NCBI GenBank assembly: GCA_910588865.1 | Contig: CAJUSJ010000003.1 | Span: 1-64,000 of the forward strand | DNA from: an uncultured Lachnospiraceae bacterium | GTDB lineage: Bacteria; Bacillota; Clostridia; Lachnospirales; Lachnospiraceae | Length of the DNA: 64,000 nt | Direction of reading: 5' to 3' | Shown here: piece by piece, positions 9,062-18,360 of the stretch | Layout of the letters: each line of letters starts with the position of its first letter | Position numbering within the stretch: the first letter of the stretch is position 1 | The notes under the pieces: generated by a model | The model's database searches: none | Told to the model about the DNA's origin: nothing | Seen by the model: the letters and a program-made list of their open reading frames with translations, nothing else | Program-made: the position numbers and the translations under genes

Positions 9062-9678
9062 ATTTGCGGGTGCAAGTCAATGAGACAGATTATGGCCAGA
9101 TTATACAGAGCCTGCGTACATTGGAAAAGTCGGAAGAATCCGTGTTAAAGACAGCGGTTAACAACACGGCGACAAAGGCCAGGAAGCTTCTGGCTCAAAA
9201 GATGTCACAGAGATATGCGGGGAAGGCGGCGAGAAAAGGGGAGGTGTTGGACAGCGGCAGGATTGAGAAAGCTACTGCGTCATCTGTGACAGCGACGGTC
9301 ATATTTTCCTCCCCCATACATGAAGTAAAGGATTTCCATGTGACAGGCTTAAAAGTCAGAAGTCCCTACACAAAAAGAGGGAAATTTAGGACAGCCAGGC
9401 CTAAAGGGAATGTTCTGAAAGGTGGGGCAAAGAAATTTGACGAGGGTTTCGCGGTTGAATTTAAAAGTGGGCATATAGCGGTAGTCAGCCGGATACCAGG
9501 AGTGAACGCGGATAAATTCGCCGGAAAACCTAAAAAACCTCATTATGAGAAGCTCCGGGTTTGGTATTCGCCTTCCAAGGCCAGCATGGCAGCGAATGTT
9601 TACGACGCGGATGAGATTTCTGACCGTCTTCATGAGGAGATCAACAAAATCATGGAAAAAGTACTCAAGGAGGGATAA
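9058..9678 (+). CDS. minor tail protein Z / HK97 gp10-like tail completion protein
   Basis: A 206-residue basic protein with an N-terminal region (SLRTLEKSEESVLKTAVNNT followed by many Lys/Arg residues) and a central FRTARPKGNVLKGG segment. It resembles gpZ-type proteins that join the tail to the filled head. It starts on the last bases of the preceding gene and ends two bases before the next, consistent with a connector operon. Function by family resemblance and position. Confidence 0.65.
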   Translation: MNLRVQVNETDYGQIIQSLRTLEKSEESVLKTAVNNTATKARKLLAQKMSQRYAGKAARKGEVLDSGRIEKATASSVTATVIFSSPIHEVKDFHVTGLKVRSPYTKRGKFRTARPKGNVLKGGAKKFDEGFAVEFKSGHIAVVSRIPGVNADKFAGKPKKPHYEKLRVWYSPSKASMAANVYDADEISDRLHEEINKIMEKVLKEG

Positions 9679-9680
9679 GC

Positions 9681-10226
9681 ATGGAGGCGTCTAAGACACC
9701 GCTCTTGTTCCAAAAAGCCCTGGCGCGGGAGGTGGAGAGGATCGCGGAGGACATGTTGTTTCAAGTGCCAAGGAAAGAGGGGAAGCCGGCAAAAACAGCA
9801 CGGATTCGCGCGTACTGCCAGAACTTGCCCATCCAGAGGGCGGAAATCCTTGACGACAATCTGGAAAGAGACTCCATTGATTACATAGAAAAAGAGGAGG
9901 CCCCAGTCTTTCATTGCCCATGGGCGGTCATTAAGATTGATGGGGGAACGATGGAGAAAACAGGAAACAAGCAGGCAGTCAGGACGGCGGTCTGCTTTGG
10001 CATTTTTAATGACTCAGAAGAAAATAAAGGCCATGAGGAGATCCTAAATCTGATCCAGAGAATATATGAACGGTTTGCTAAGGAACCGATCCTGGATCAG
10101 CAGTATGTATGCCAAGGAGAAATTGAGTGGGCCATGCAGGAAGAGGATACTCACCCGTACTTTTTTGGAGCGATGTCCATGACTTTTGAGTTTACCGGAA
10201 TTGGAAGGGAGAATCCATATTTATGA
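9681..10226 (+). CDS. tail terminator-like protein
   Basis: A 181-residue protein placed between the gpZ-like protein and the sheath, where tail terminators or completion proteins normally sit. No signature motif is decisive; the fold-like features are an N-terminal helix and a C-terminal FFGAMSMTFEFTGIGRENPYL strand-rich ending seen in tail terminator families. The ATG has an AAGGAGG site at 9667-9673. It overlaps the next gene by four bases. Confidence 0.5.
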   Translation: MEASKTPLLFQKALAREVERIAEDMLFQVPRKEGKPAKTARIRAYCQNLPIQRAEILDDNLERDSIDYIEKEEAPVFHCPWAVIKIDGGTMEKTGNKQAVRTAVCFGIFNDSEENKGHEEILNLIQRIYERFAKEPILDQQYVCQGEIEWAMQEEDTHPYFFGAMSMTFEFTGIGRENPYL

Positions 10227-10522
10227 GTGACAAAAAAATTGCACCAGTGCAACCAGCGCTTAAGGTGTCCCCTCAGGCTGTGAAGGATCCGGAAATAGTA
10301 GTCTATGTGGGACCTACGTTCAAAGGCGCGACAAAAGGGACGATCTACAACCATGGTCTTCCGCCCGCCATGGAAGAAATCATACAGAAAAAGCCGCCAT
10401 TCAAAGAACTGCTGGTTTCCATAGCGGAGCTTCCGAAAGCAAACCAGGAGCTTCTGGACCAAGATTCCGCTCGAAACAGGATTTACCGGATCGCAGAAGA
10501 TTATTTAAAGAAAGGGGAGTAA
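10223..10522 (+). CDS. hypothetical phage protein before tail sheath
   Basis: A 99-residue protein whose ATG overlaps the previous stop. It contains VYVGPTFKGATKGTIYNHGL, which suggests a small beta-rich virion protein, followed by a charged helical C-terminus. Not recognised at family level. The stop is six bases before the tail sheath start, so it belongs to the tail operon. Confidence 0.6.
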   Translation: MSDKKIAPVQPALKVSPQAVKDPEIVVYVGPTFKGATKGTIYNHGLPPAMEEIIQKKPPFKELLVSIAELPKANQELLDQDSARNRIYRIAEDYLKKGE

Positions 10523-10528
10523 AAGAAT

Positions 10529-11989
10529 ATGACCTATTCGCATCGAATCGACACATTTGAGAAAAATACCCCGCTTGCGGTACCAGTCAGCGGTACCGCT
10601 GGGCTCCAGGTTGTGATTGGCCTGTCGCCGGTGAATATGGCGGATGACCCGTTAAAAGCGGTCAACAATCCAGTGATCGCGCGTACATATAACGAGGCGG
10701 CCAGCCAGCTTGGGTATTGTACGGATTTTGAGAACTATACGCTATGCCAATCTATAAACGCCAGCTTTATGGTATTCCCGGTTAGCCCTGTGATATTCAT
10801 TAATGTGCTGGATCCGCGAAAGCACAAAAAAGAATATTCCAGGGAAGATATTTTGGTGTCCTCCAGGATCGCCACCGTAGAGGATATAGGAATCTTTCTG
10901 GAAGACCTTAAGGTATCAGTCACAGGGGAAGAGGGAGAGACGGAACTAGAACGGGATAAAGACTATGTAGTGGAGTTTAACACGGTCGGCGGCCTGGCTG
11001 TCAGCCTTCTGTCCTCAGAAAAGACCAATGGAGCGAACAGGCTGAAACTGACAGGAACACAGCTGGATCCGTCTAAGGTTACGAAAGAGGACATCATTGG
11101 TGGATATAATGTGGCCACGGGAAAAGAAAGCGGAATTGAGCTGGTTCGCCAGGTATATCCGAAATTCGGCCTGGTTCCGGGCCTGCTCCTGGCTCCTAAA
11201 TGGTCAAAGGAGCCAGAGGTGGCGGCGGCATTGGCGGCCAAGACCGAGGAGCTGAATGGAACCTTTACATGCGAGTGCGTGGTGGATATGGACACCGGGG
11301 GGAATACAGTTTACAGCGACTTAAAAGAGGGAAAAGAGCGGCAAGGTTTTATAAGCAGGCATGGGATCCTGCTGTGGCCGAAAGTAAAACTGGGGGATGC
11401 GGTGTATGATTATTCCGCTGTGTGGGCGGCGATGACGGCCTATACGGATGCCGTGAACGGTGATATCCCGGCAAAAAGCCCATCAAATGAGCTGCTGAAC
11501 ATGAGCGCCGCGGTACTTGAGGATGGGACGGAGATATTGTTGGATACAGCCCAGGCGGAGCTTATCAATTCTTATGGCATTGTAACAGCTGTCAATGACA
11601 ATGGGTGGCGCGCGTGGGGAAATAACACAGCCGGATACCCTTCTGTCACGGATCCAAAAGACCGATGGATCTGCTGCAGGAGGATGATGAGCTGGTACAG
11701 GAATCATTTTATTCTCTCATACAAGGATAAAGTGGACGACCCCATGAATCCAAGATTGATTGAGACTGTGGTAGACGCGGAGAATCAGTACTTAAATAGT
11801 TTAAGCAACACCGGATATATCGCGGGAGGTCAGATCCGATACAATGAGGAGGATAATCCCGCCAGCTCCATACTTGATGGACGAATTATCTTCAGCACAC
11901 AGATCGCGTTCTGGACGCCAGCGGAGTATATCCGGAATGATATCGAATTTAACCCATCAATCCTGCAAAGCGCTTTGGGAGGTGTGTAA
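10529..11989 (+). CDS. contractile tail sheath protein (FI-like)
   Basis: Tail sheath subunit, 486 residues, of the P2 FI/PBSX type. It proves that the phage has a contractile tail. Typical features are an N-terminal VSGTAGLQVVIGLSPVN segment, a middle VATGKESGIELVRQVYPKFG, and a C-terminal domain with WGNNTAGYP, DRWICCRRMMSWYRNHFI and YIRNDIEFNPSILQ used for subunit interlocking. ATG follows GGGGAG at 10515-10520. The tube gene follows directly. Confidence 0.92.
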   Translation: MTYSHRIDTFEKNTPLAVPVSGTAGLQVVIGLSPVNMADDPLKAVNNPVIARTYNEAASQLGYCTDFENYTLCQSINASFMVFPVSPVIFINVLDPRKHKKEYSREDILVSSRIATVEDIGIFLEDLKVSVTGEEGETELERDKDYVVEFNTVGGLAVSLLSSEKTNGANRLKLTGTQLDPSKVTKEDIIGGYNVATGKESGIELVRQVYPKFGLVPGLLLAPKWSKEPEVAAALAAKTEELNGTFTCECVVDMDTGGNTVYSDLKEGKERQGFISRHGILLWPKVKLGDAVYDYSAVWAAMTAYTDAVNGDIPAKSPSNELLNMSAAVLEDGTEILLDTAQAELINSYGIVTAVNDNGWRAWGNNTAGYPSVTDPKDRWICCRRMMSWYRNHFILSYKDKVDDPMNPRLIETVVDAENQYLNSLSNTGYIAGGQIRYNEEDNPASSILDGRIIFSTQIAFWTPAEYIRNDIEFNPSILQSALGGV

Positions 11990-11991
11990 AT

Positions 11992-12525
11992 ATGGAATTT
12001 ACAGATATGATTGTACCGGAAGTCATCACCGGCTTTAATGTATATGATGGGGCTGGCAGTAAAGTAATCGGCATAACGGACGAGATGGACCTGGCGAAGT
12101 TGGCCAGCAAGGTCGCCACGATTACCGGCGCGGGAATGCCTGGATCTTATGATGTCCCTGTGGTAGGGCATTTTGATTCTATTAAACAGGAGGTTCCGTT
12201 TCGGATAGCGTATAAACCAATGTTCGCCTTGGCAAATCCGATGAAAGTTACCACCTTAAATATCCGCGGAGCTATCCAGGTGACAAATAAATCCACAGGA
12301 CTGTCGGATTACGCGGGACTGCGGTATTTGATAAAAGGGAGAGCCCTGGACACCAATCCGGGAAGGTTAGTCTTAGGGCAGACCATGGGGGCCAGCGTGG
12401 TTATCGAGGCCACTACCGTTATCTATGAGATAGACGGAAAGAAACTGATTGAGCTGGATAAGCTTAACAGCATTTACATGATTGATGGCGTAGACTATTT
12501 GGAAAAGGTGAGGCGGCTGTGTTGA
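11992..12525 (+). CDS. phage major tail tube protein (FII-like)
   Basis: Inner tail tube subunit, 177 residues, the standard length for the P2 FII family. The conserved middle includes VPVVGHFDSIKQEVPFR and later YLIKGRALDTNPGRL. It follows the sheath gene by only two bases and is preceded by GGGAGGTG. Together with the sheath and the downstream chaperone it forms the canonical FI-FII-E tail cassette. Confidence 0.9.
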   Translation: MEFTDMIVPEVITGFNVYDGAGSKVIGITDEMDLAKLASKVATITGAGMPGSYDVPVVGHFDSIKQEVPFRIAYKPMFALANPMKVTTLNIRGAIQVTNKSTGLSDYAGLRYLIKGRALDTNPGRLVLGQTMGASVVIEATTVIYEIDGKKLIELDKLNSIYMIDGVDYLEKVRRLC

Positions 12526-12541
12526 AAGAAAGGTGGGGAAC

Positions 12542-12850
12542 ATGAAAGAACAAGACAGGGTTGAGTTAAAGCTGGAACTGTCCGATCCGTTTTTGTATGA
12601 TGATGTGGAGATCAAGGAGATTGACCTGTCTGGAATATTTGACCTGACAGGGATGGATATGTGTAACCTGGATCGCCAGATGACCGGGTTGGGCTATACA
12701 GGATCAAGACCTGACATAACCAGACAATACGCGATGCTGGTGGCCGCCAGGGTAAACCGTAAGCCTGAGGATTTCTGTAATCGGATGAAGGCCAGAGACA
12801 GCATCCGTCTGAGGGAGATGGTCACGGCTTTTTTTTACGCCAAGGGTTAA
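12542..12850 (+). CDS. tail assembly chaperone, short form (gpE-like)
   Basis: A 102-residue protein lying between tube and tape measure, the place of the P2 gpE tail chaperone. I chose the ATG at 12542, with AAGGTGGGG upstream, over a GTG at 12533. Conserved elements include LSGIFDLTGMDMCNLDR and a C-terminal VAARVNRKPEDFCNRM segment. The 3' end reads GCT TTT TTT TAC, a homopolymeric slippery site, and a second frame continues after it (see the frameshift product). Not a virion component in known systems; it wraps the tape measure during assembly. Confidence 0.78.
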   Translation: MKEQDRVELKLELSDPFLYDDVEIKEIDLSGIFDLTGMDMCNLDRQMTGLGYTGSRPDITRQYAMLVAARVNRKPEDFCNRMKARDSIRLREMVTAFFYAKG

Positions 12851-13017
12851 AAGCGGGCGAGGCGGATATGATAAGAAAATGCGCTGTCACCATCAGTCTC
12901 ATTACCAGGACAGGCCTGGATTTCCTTTTGGGCCTGCCTTTGGATGAACTGTATAAGATCGCTGAAACAGTAGCCAAAAGGGGGAAGGCGGGTAATGGCA
13001 AACTCAAAGGAGTATAA
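12542..13017 (+). CDS. tail assembly chaperone, probable -1 frameshift product (gpE+E'-like)
   Basis: The T-TTT-TTT heptamer at 12829-12835 is in the correct phase for -1 slippage. After it the -1 frame continues with TTA CGC CAA and stays open for 61 codons to a TAA at 13015-13017. That gives a fused product of about 158 residues whose extension (starting LRQGLKAGEADMIRK) overlaps the tape measure start. This is the established arrangement for chaperone pairs in phages with long tails. An alternative is independent translation of the extension from an ATG at 12868. Slippage itself is inferred, not shown. Confidence 0.7.
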
Positions 13018-16000
13018 ACTGGCCATACAGATTGCTGGAATGATGGATTCCTCTTTTGGGAACACCTGCAATCTGACGAAAAAACAGCTGAAGGATATCG
13101 CCAAGGAGGCGGCAGCGGCTAACGCGGATCAGGTCAGTTTTAACCAGGCTATGGAAAAAGCGGGACCAGGCATTGACGCGGCGTGGAATGGGGCCAAGTC
13201 AGCGGTGATGACCACGGCGAAAGCCATGACAGCCGCGGCGGCGGCAGCGGTGGCTGTGGGAGCGGCAAGCGTAAATGTAGGACAAGAGTTTGAGACCGCC
13301 ATGGATTCCTGGTCCGCTACGGCGGATGCCACAAATGAACAGTTCGCCAGGGCCCGGGAAGCGGCTATGGAGATGGGGAGAACAACCTCAAAAACAGCCA
13401 CGGAAAGCGCCAACGCCCTGGAATACATGGCTCTTGCGGGCTGGACGGTAGAGGAGCAGATAGAAGGCCTTCCGGGAATCCTCAGATTATCGGAAGCGAC
13501 AGCCCTGGACCTGGCGACTACCTCTGACCTGGTGACGGATTCCATGTCAGCCCTGGGAGTAGAGGTGGAAGGGCTGGAAGGGTATCTGGATATCGCGGCC
13601 AAGGCCAATAACGCGTCGAATCAGACAGCCCAGCAGCTGATGGAGGCGTATATCGGAGTGGGAGGCACCCTGAACAACTTAAATATCCCACTGGAGGAGT
13701 CGGCGGCGGCTCTGGGTGTGCTGGCCAACCGCGGCATCAAGGGATCTGAGGCGGGCAACGCTCTAAGCGCTGTCCTCATCAATCTGACAAGCGGCACCGG
13801 ACAAGCTGGCAAAAAGATGGAGGAATTGGGGATATCCGCGTTCGATGCTGAAGGAAAATTCATTGGGCTCCAGGAAACGCTAGGATTGATTAACACTCGT
13901 ATCGCGGATATGACGGAAGAGGAGCAAAACGCGGCTCTTGCGGCCATTGGCGGGAAAAACCACATTGACGCCCTCAATGACCTGATGGCCGGATTAAATA
14001 CGACGGTGGCAGAAGGAAGGACCGAGTGGGAAGATCTGGAAGATAAACTCAGCAACGCCGGCGGCGCGTTGGAAAAGATGGCTCAGACGAAGCTGGATAA
14101 TCTGCAGGGGGATGTGGCTATCTTGAATTCCGCGTTGGAAGACGCGGGAATCCAGATCTACGACCACCTACAGGAACCGCTGAGAAATCTTACCCAGTCA
14201 GGAACCCAGCTGGTGTATGATTTCGCGGGGAGTCTGGCGGAAGGGCTGGAAAAGACGATCCCAACCATCAAGCGGAATATGATTGAGGCAAAGGAAGCTG
14301 TCAGCGGATTTGCGGAACCTTTGTTGGGAGTCGGCAGGTGGATGATCGAGAACCCGGATGTGATCGCCGGAGGCCTGGCGGCCATAGGAACTACCATCAC
14401 GGCGCTGAAAGTAGCCAAAACCATTACAGATACGGCTCAGGCTATGAACGCTTTGAAAGTGGCGATGATGAGCAATCCCGTAACAGCCGCGGTGGGCATA
14501 GCCGCTATGGCGGGAGGAGCCATTGTAGGGATTGCCGCAAAGGTGAAGACAGCGGAAGCACAGTTAAAACGTCAGAACCTTGCGGAGCACTTTGGGGATA
14601 TTAACTTATCATTAAGCGAGCTGAAGGAAACGGCGGGACAGATCATCGACAATGGTCAGCTGGATAATTTAAATATGGCCATAGATGAGCTGGAGAAAGT
14701 GAAGGACCTGGCTGAAAGCCTGAAGAACAGTCAGAAAACCCTGGATAAGCTAAATTGGAAGGTCAGTATGGGATTCCAGTTATCGGAAACGGACATGGAT
14801 GAGTATGGAAGGCGGATTGAGGATTATATCCAGAACTCGGTTAGTCTTGGAGAACAGCAGCAGTATGCCATGAACCTAAACCTCCAGGTTTTGACAGATG
14901 ATGATGAGGCAGGGCGAGAGATTATCAGCCAATTTAATAGTTTCTATGACGGCCTGAACGCAGAGCTGAAAGAGTATGGGGAACAGCTTGGAGAGGCGTA
15001 TGCGGAAGGTATGAAAGATGGCGTGCTGTCTATGGAAGAAATAGAGACTATCCAGGAACTGCAAGGGAAAATGGCGGACATAACAGCGAAGCTGTCAAGC
15101 AGTCAGTTTGAGGCTAAGATGGAAACCATAGGGATCAAATATGGCGGAGGCGAGCTGGATGCGGAAACCTACAAGAACCTTCAGGCGGAAATCCAGGAAC
15201 AGGTAGAAGCCGCATCCGAGAATTTGGAGGAATCCCTCACTATGAATATCGCTGGCGCGAAGCTTCAGTTGGAAGAGGGCGCTATTGATACTGAACAGTA
15301 TGAGGCCATGGTGGAGGAATTCAAGAGCAATTATCTGGAGCAAGTAGGAGAGATCCAATTGAAGGCGGCAAGTTTCCAGACAGAGACACTATATAAGCAG
15401 TACGACGCAGAACTGAGCCAAGCGCTACCAGGTCTTAAAGAGCATATAGACGAGGCCATGGCAAACTATCTTAAGGCCGAAGGTGACGCGGACCTGTCTT
15501 TTGACGCATTTACTTCTGTCATGTACAACTTTTCAGCGGAAATACCACAAGACGCGAAAAACGCTATGGGAGAATTGTGGGAGGCCATGGAACCGGAGCT
15601 AAAACAGTTAGAAGAGCTTAAAGAAGAGTATATGGCGGCGGGTAAAGAGATACCAGAGACATTGGTGAACGCGATTTCCGACATGTCGGCTATAGGAGCG
15701 ATCGTGGGCTCACAAGACGCCATGTGGTCCTACATTGGGGCCAATACCCTGTCTAATGGGGAATATCAAAAAACGGTAAACGCGATGCGCGATGCGGGAT
15801 ACGTGTTGCCAGAGAGCGTGGCGGAAGGGCTGTCTGGAAATGTGGCCGTCATAGAAAATGAAATTGATGGGGTGCATTCCCGTGTAGAGCGGTATATTAA
15901 AGATAAGTTTGGAATATTCAGCGTAGCCTCCAGGATTAACATGGATTTACAGGTAACCATGGATGGGGACGGGGAAAAGAAAAGCAAAAGGTATAGCCCG

Positions 16001-16348
16001 AAAGACAGGCTGATCCCCCATGCCGAGGGAGGAATATTTGACACTCCTCATTATGGGGTATTCGCGGAAGCGGGACCGGAAGCCTTTATCCCTCTTGACC
16101 GGTCAGAACGCTCTGCTTCTATCTGGGAGCAGACGGGACGGGAACTGGGAATACTGGGAGGCGGAGCCTCAAATGTGTCCAACATATCGAATTCCGACAA
16201 TAGTGAGCGGAATATAAATTATTCCCCAGTCTTTCATATCTATGGAGCTGGTGAAGACACTGTCAGGAGCGCCGCGGATGACGGTTATGAGCGCTTTGCC
16301 AAGTTTATGGATCTGTATAATAAGACGAATCGTAGATTGGCGTTTTAG
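12995..16348 (+). CDS. phage tail tape measure protein
   Basis: A 1117-residue protein that sets tail length and helps DNA injection. After an Ala-rich hydrophobic segment (about residues 68-92) comes the TP901-type core, recognisable from FETAMDSWSATADATNEQFA and ALEYMALAGWTVEEQIEGLP. A second hydrophobic stretch (about residues 490-525) precedes long coiled coils, and the C-terminus has the usual EGGIFDTPHYGVFAEAGPE. The ATG at 12995 overlaps the chaperone frameshift product. Its length predicts a tail somewhat longer than 150 nm by the usual relation, which is inference. Confidence 0.92.
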   Translation: MANSKEYKLAIQIAGMMDSSFGNTCNLTKKQLKDIAKEAAAANADQVSFNQAMEKAGPGIDAAWNGAKSAVMTTAKAMTAAAAAAVAVGAASVNVGQEFETAMDSWSATADATNEQFARAREAAMEMGRTTSKTATESANALEYMALAGWTVEEQIEGLPGILRLSEATALDLATTSDLVTDSMSALGVEVEGLEGYLDIAAKANNASNQTAQQLMEAYIGVGGTLNNLNIPLEESAAALGVLANRGIKGSEAGNALSAVLINLTSGTGQAGKKMEELGISAFDAEGKFIGLQETLGLINTRIADMTEEEQNAALAAIGGKNHIDALNDLMAGLNTTVAEGRTEWEDLEDKLSNAGGALEKMAQTKLDNLQGDVAILNSALEDAGIQIYDHLQEPLRNLTQSGTQLVYDFAGSLAEGLEKTIPTIKRNMIEAKEAVSGFAEPLLGVGRWMIENPDVIAGGLAAIGTTITALKVAKTITDTAQAMNALKVAMMSNPVTAAVGIAAMAGGAIVGIAAKVKTAEAQLKRQNLAEHFGDINLSLSELKETAGQIIDNGQLDNLNMAIDELEKVKDLAESLKNSQKTLDKLNWKVSMGFQLSETDMDEYGRRIEDYIQNSVSLGEQQQYAMNLNLQVLTDDDEAGREIISQFNSFYDGLNAELKEYGEQLGEAYAEGMKDGVLSMEEIETIQELQGKMADITAKLSSSQFEAKMETIGIKYGGGELDAETYKNLQAEIQEQVEAASENLEESLTMNIAGAKLQLEEGAIDTEQYEAMVEEFKSNYLEQVGEIQLKAASFQTETLYKQYDAELSQALPGLKEHIDEAMANYLKAEGDADLSFDAFTSVMYNFSAEIPQDAKNAMGELWEAMEPELKQLEELKEEYMAAGKEIPETLVNAISDMSAIGAIVGSQDAMWSYIGANTLSNGEYQKTVNAMRDAGYVLPESVAEGLSGNVAVIENEIDGVHSRVERYIKDKFGIFSVASRINMDLQVTMDGDGEKKSKRYSPKDRLIPHAEGGIFDTPHYGVFAEAGPEAFIPLDRSERSASIWEQTGRELGILGGGASNVSNISNSDNSERNINYSPVFHIYGAGEDTVRSAADDGYERFAKFMDLYNKTNRRLAF

Positions 16349-16361
16349 AGGAGGATTGGAG

Positions 16362-16589
16362 ATGGAGAGAACATACTCAACGGTCAGTGGCCAGACCTGG
16401 GATCAAATCGCGTATGAGATCTATGGAGATGAACATCATTGCGATATTCTTATGGACGCGAACAGAGAGTTGCTGGATTATTTTGTATTTCCAGCAGAGA
16501 TCACGCTTCAGGTTCCAGACGCGGATATCAAGAGAAATGATACCATCCACAGCGATTATCCGGAATGGAGGGCTGCCCTGGATGGATAA
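16362..16589 (+). CDS. tail protein X (LysM-like)
   Basis: A 75-residue LysM-like protein of the tail protein X / XkdP group: YSTVSGQTWDQIAYEIYGD at the start and FVFPAEITLQVPD in the centre match the LysM core. The ATG at 16362 follows TTAGAGGAGG. In P2 gpX and PBSX XkdP this protein is a baseplate or hub component. The stop region overlaps the next gene's start. Confidence 0.85.
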   Translation: MERTYSTVSGQTWDQIAYEIYGDEHHCDILMDANRELLDYFVFPAEITLQVPDADIKRNDTIHSDYPEWRAALDG

Positions 16590-17583
16590 GGCAAGAAATG
16601 TTCGGTGTCAAGTATTATACGATAGTCAGGAAGTTGGTCTTTCTACCATCTTAGAGAGCCTATCCTATACAGATAATTCCTCGGGCGTGTCAGATGAGAT
16701 CAATCTTGTGTTCTCAGGCAGGAACGCTGATTGGTTGCGAAGGAGCTTCACGCCAGAAAAAGGACACGATCTTGATGTAACTTTATGGCTGAGTAATTGG
16801 AAAAAACAGGGAGACCGCTTAAGGTACCATTGCGGGAATTTTACGTTAGACGATCTGACATACTCAGGAATGCCGGGAAGGTGTGTCATCAGGGGTGTGT
16901 CAGTACCGGCTGAGGAATCATTCCAGACAAGCCCTGTGTCAAAGACGTGGGAGAAAGTAACATTAAAGCAGATCGCTCAGGAGATGATAACAAAATACGG
17001 AATGCGGGAGCTATATTACCACGGGGAAGAGCCGGTCATGGAGAAGGTTGAGCAAAGCAGGCAGGCGGACAGCGAGTTTTTGCGGGAGATCTGCGAAAGG
17101 CAGGGAATGTTTCTGAAAGTTTATAAAAAAGATATTATCATATTTGATAAAATAACCTACGAAACGAAAGGAACGGTGGCGGACTATTGGGAAAAAGACC
17201 TGGAAGAGTGGAGCTGGAATACCACACTCAACGGGACGTACACAGGAGCTACGATTGCCTACACGATACCGGAGAAAAAGAAAACTATTGAGACAACCAT
17301 CGGACAGGGGCCAAGGCTCCTGTATATCAATGAGAGAGCGGATAGTGAGGGCGACGCGCTGAGAATCGCCAGATCCAAAGTTAACTCCGCCAATGAGAAA
17401 GCTGTGACCATATCCTTTACGGCTATGGCAAACCCTGACGTGGTAGCTACTTGTAACATAGGGATATATGGCCTTGGACGGTGCAATGGGAAATACTTTG
17501 TAGATAAAGTACAACATCGGGTTACAGGCGCGGGAGGCTATACTATGAGCATATCTGGATACCGGATTTTTGATAGGTTGTAG
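16582..17583 (+). CDS. baseplate hub protein, late control gpD-like
   Basis: A 333-residue hub protein related to P2 gpD and PBSX XkdQ. The frame is open further upstream, but ATG 16582 overlaps the tail X stop and is preceded by GGAATGGAGG, so it is the likely start. Signature parts are TWEKVTLKQIAQEMITKYG, DSEFLREICERQGMFLKVY (the gpD core) and the C-terminal VDKVQHRVTGAGGYTMSISG. It forms the central ring of the baseplate that carries the spike protein encoded next. Confidence 0.85.
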   Translation: MDKARNVRCQVLYDSQEVGLSTILESLSYTDNSSGVSDEINLVFSGRNADWLRRSFTPEKGHDLDVTLWLSNWKKQGDRLRYHCGNFTLDDLTYSGMPGRCVIRGVSVPAEESFQTSPVSKTWEKVTLKQIAQEMITKYGMRELYYHGEEPVMEKVEQSRQADSEFLREICERQGMFLKVYKKDIIIFDKITYETKGTVADYWEKDLEEWSWNTTLNGTYTGATIAYTIPEKKKTIETTIGQGPRLLYINERADSEGDALRIARSKVNSANEKAVTISFTAMANPDVVATCNIGIYGLGRCNGKYFVDKVQHRVTGAGGYTMSISGYRIFDRL

Positions 17584-17596
17584 AGGAGAATTCAGG

Positions 17597-17935
17597 ATGG
17601 AAAGAAGCGAAAACAGGATAGGATTCGTGAGCGCTTTTAATTCAGACACAGGGATGGCCTCTGTCTATTATCCAGACCGGAATGGGGAAGTGACGGTGAG
17701 CCTTCCGGTGTTCGCTCCATTTGGGCTATGCCAGGAATTAAAAAAGGGGGATGCGGTGCTGGTGTTTCATCTGTCTAATGGCGGATCCGCAGGTGTCATT
17801 ATAGGAGGATACACGGTCACCGGAAGTGTGCCGACTGCTGGGATCAGCGTTATAGATGGGAACATGGTATTGAGAGACTCCGGTGGCTCTATCTCCGTAA
17901 AAGACATCATCTCGAAACTTTCAAGACTGGACTGA
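17597..17935 (+). CDS. baseplate spike protein gpV-like (OB-fold)
   Basis: A 112-residue protein of the baseplate assembly V family. An OB-fold pattern is visible in RIGFVSAFNSDTGMASVYYP, SLPVFAPFG and LKKGDAVLVFHL. The C-terminal spike part is short, with only VIDGNMVLRDSGGSISVKD, so the tip is much smaller than P2 gpV. The ATG at 17597 has TAGAGGAGA upstream. Gene order D-V supports the assignment. Confidence 0.78.
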   Translation: MERSENRIGFVSAFNSDTGMASVYYPDRNGEVTVSLPVFAPFGLCQELKKGDAVLVFHLSNGGSAGVIIGGYTVTGSVPTAGISVIDGNMVLRDSGGSISVKDIISKLSRLD

Positions 17936-17947
17936 TGGAGGCGCGCT

Positions 17948-18343
17948 ATGGCGAAGATCGGAAACTGGGGACAATATATTAAGTTCCGGGTCAGTGATGA
18001 TACCGTGCTGACTTTTGCGGATATGAACAGGAAAGGAACGGTAAGGACATCAAAACATAGTCTGATAAACGGAAAGCCACAGATGGAATTTATCGGACCG
18101 GATCTACAGACAGTAACATTTAAAATGGAACTAAACGCCTTGCTGGGAGTACGGCCCCGTAAACAGGAGGAAAAGCTATACAGACAGATGAACGCCGGGG
18201 TGATAGCCCCTCTGGTAATCGGGGGGAGGAGAATCCTGAGCAAGGCCATGATTACCAGTATAAGCAGCGCGTATGATATTGTGCTGAAAAGGGGAGAAGT
18301 TTTTTCCATGACAATCAACGTCACCATGACAGAATATAACTAG
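17948..18343 (+). CDS. tail protein gpU-like
   Basis: A 131-residue protein resembling P2 gpU: it starts with a short WGQYIKFRVSDD strand, contains a KPQMEFIGPDLQTVTFKMEL core, and then LVIGGRRILSKAMITSISS. In P2, gpU is needed for tail completion. The ATG follows GGAGGCGC at 17937. Lying between gpV and gp25 rather than next to the tape measure, it is slightly displaced relative to P2. Confidence 0.75.
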   Translation: MAKIGNWGQYIKFRVSDDTVLTFADMNRKGTVRTSKHSLINGKPQMEFIGPDLQTVTFKMELNALLGVRPRKQEEKLYRQMNAGVIAPLVIGGRRILSKAMITSISSAYDIVLKRGEVFSMTINVTMTEYN

Positions 18344-18360
18344 AGGGGCGGGAGAAGTCT

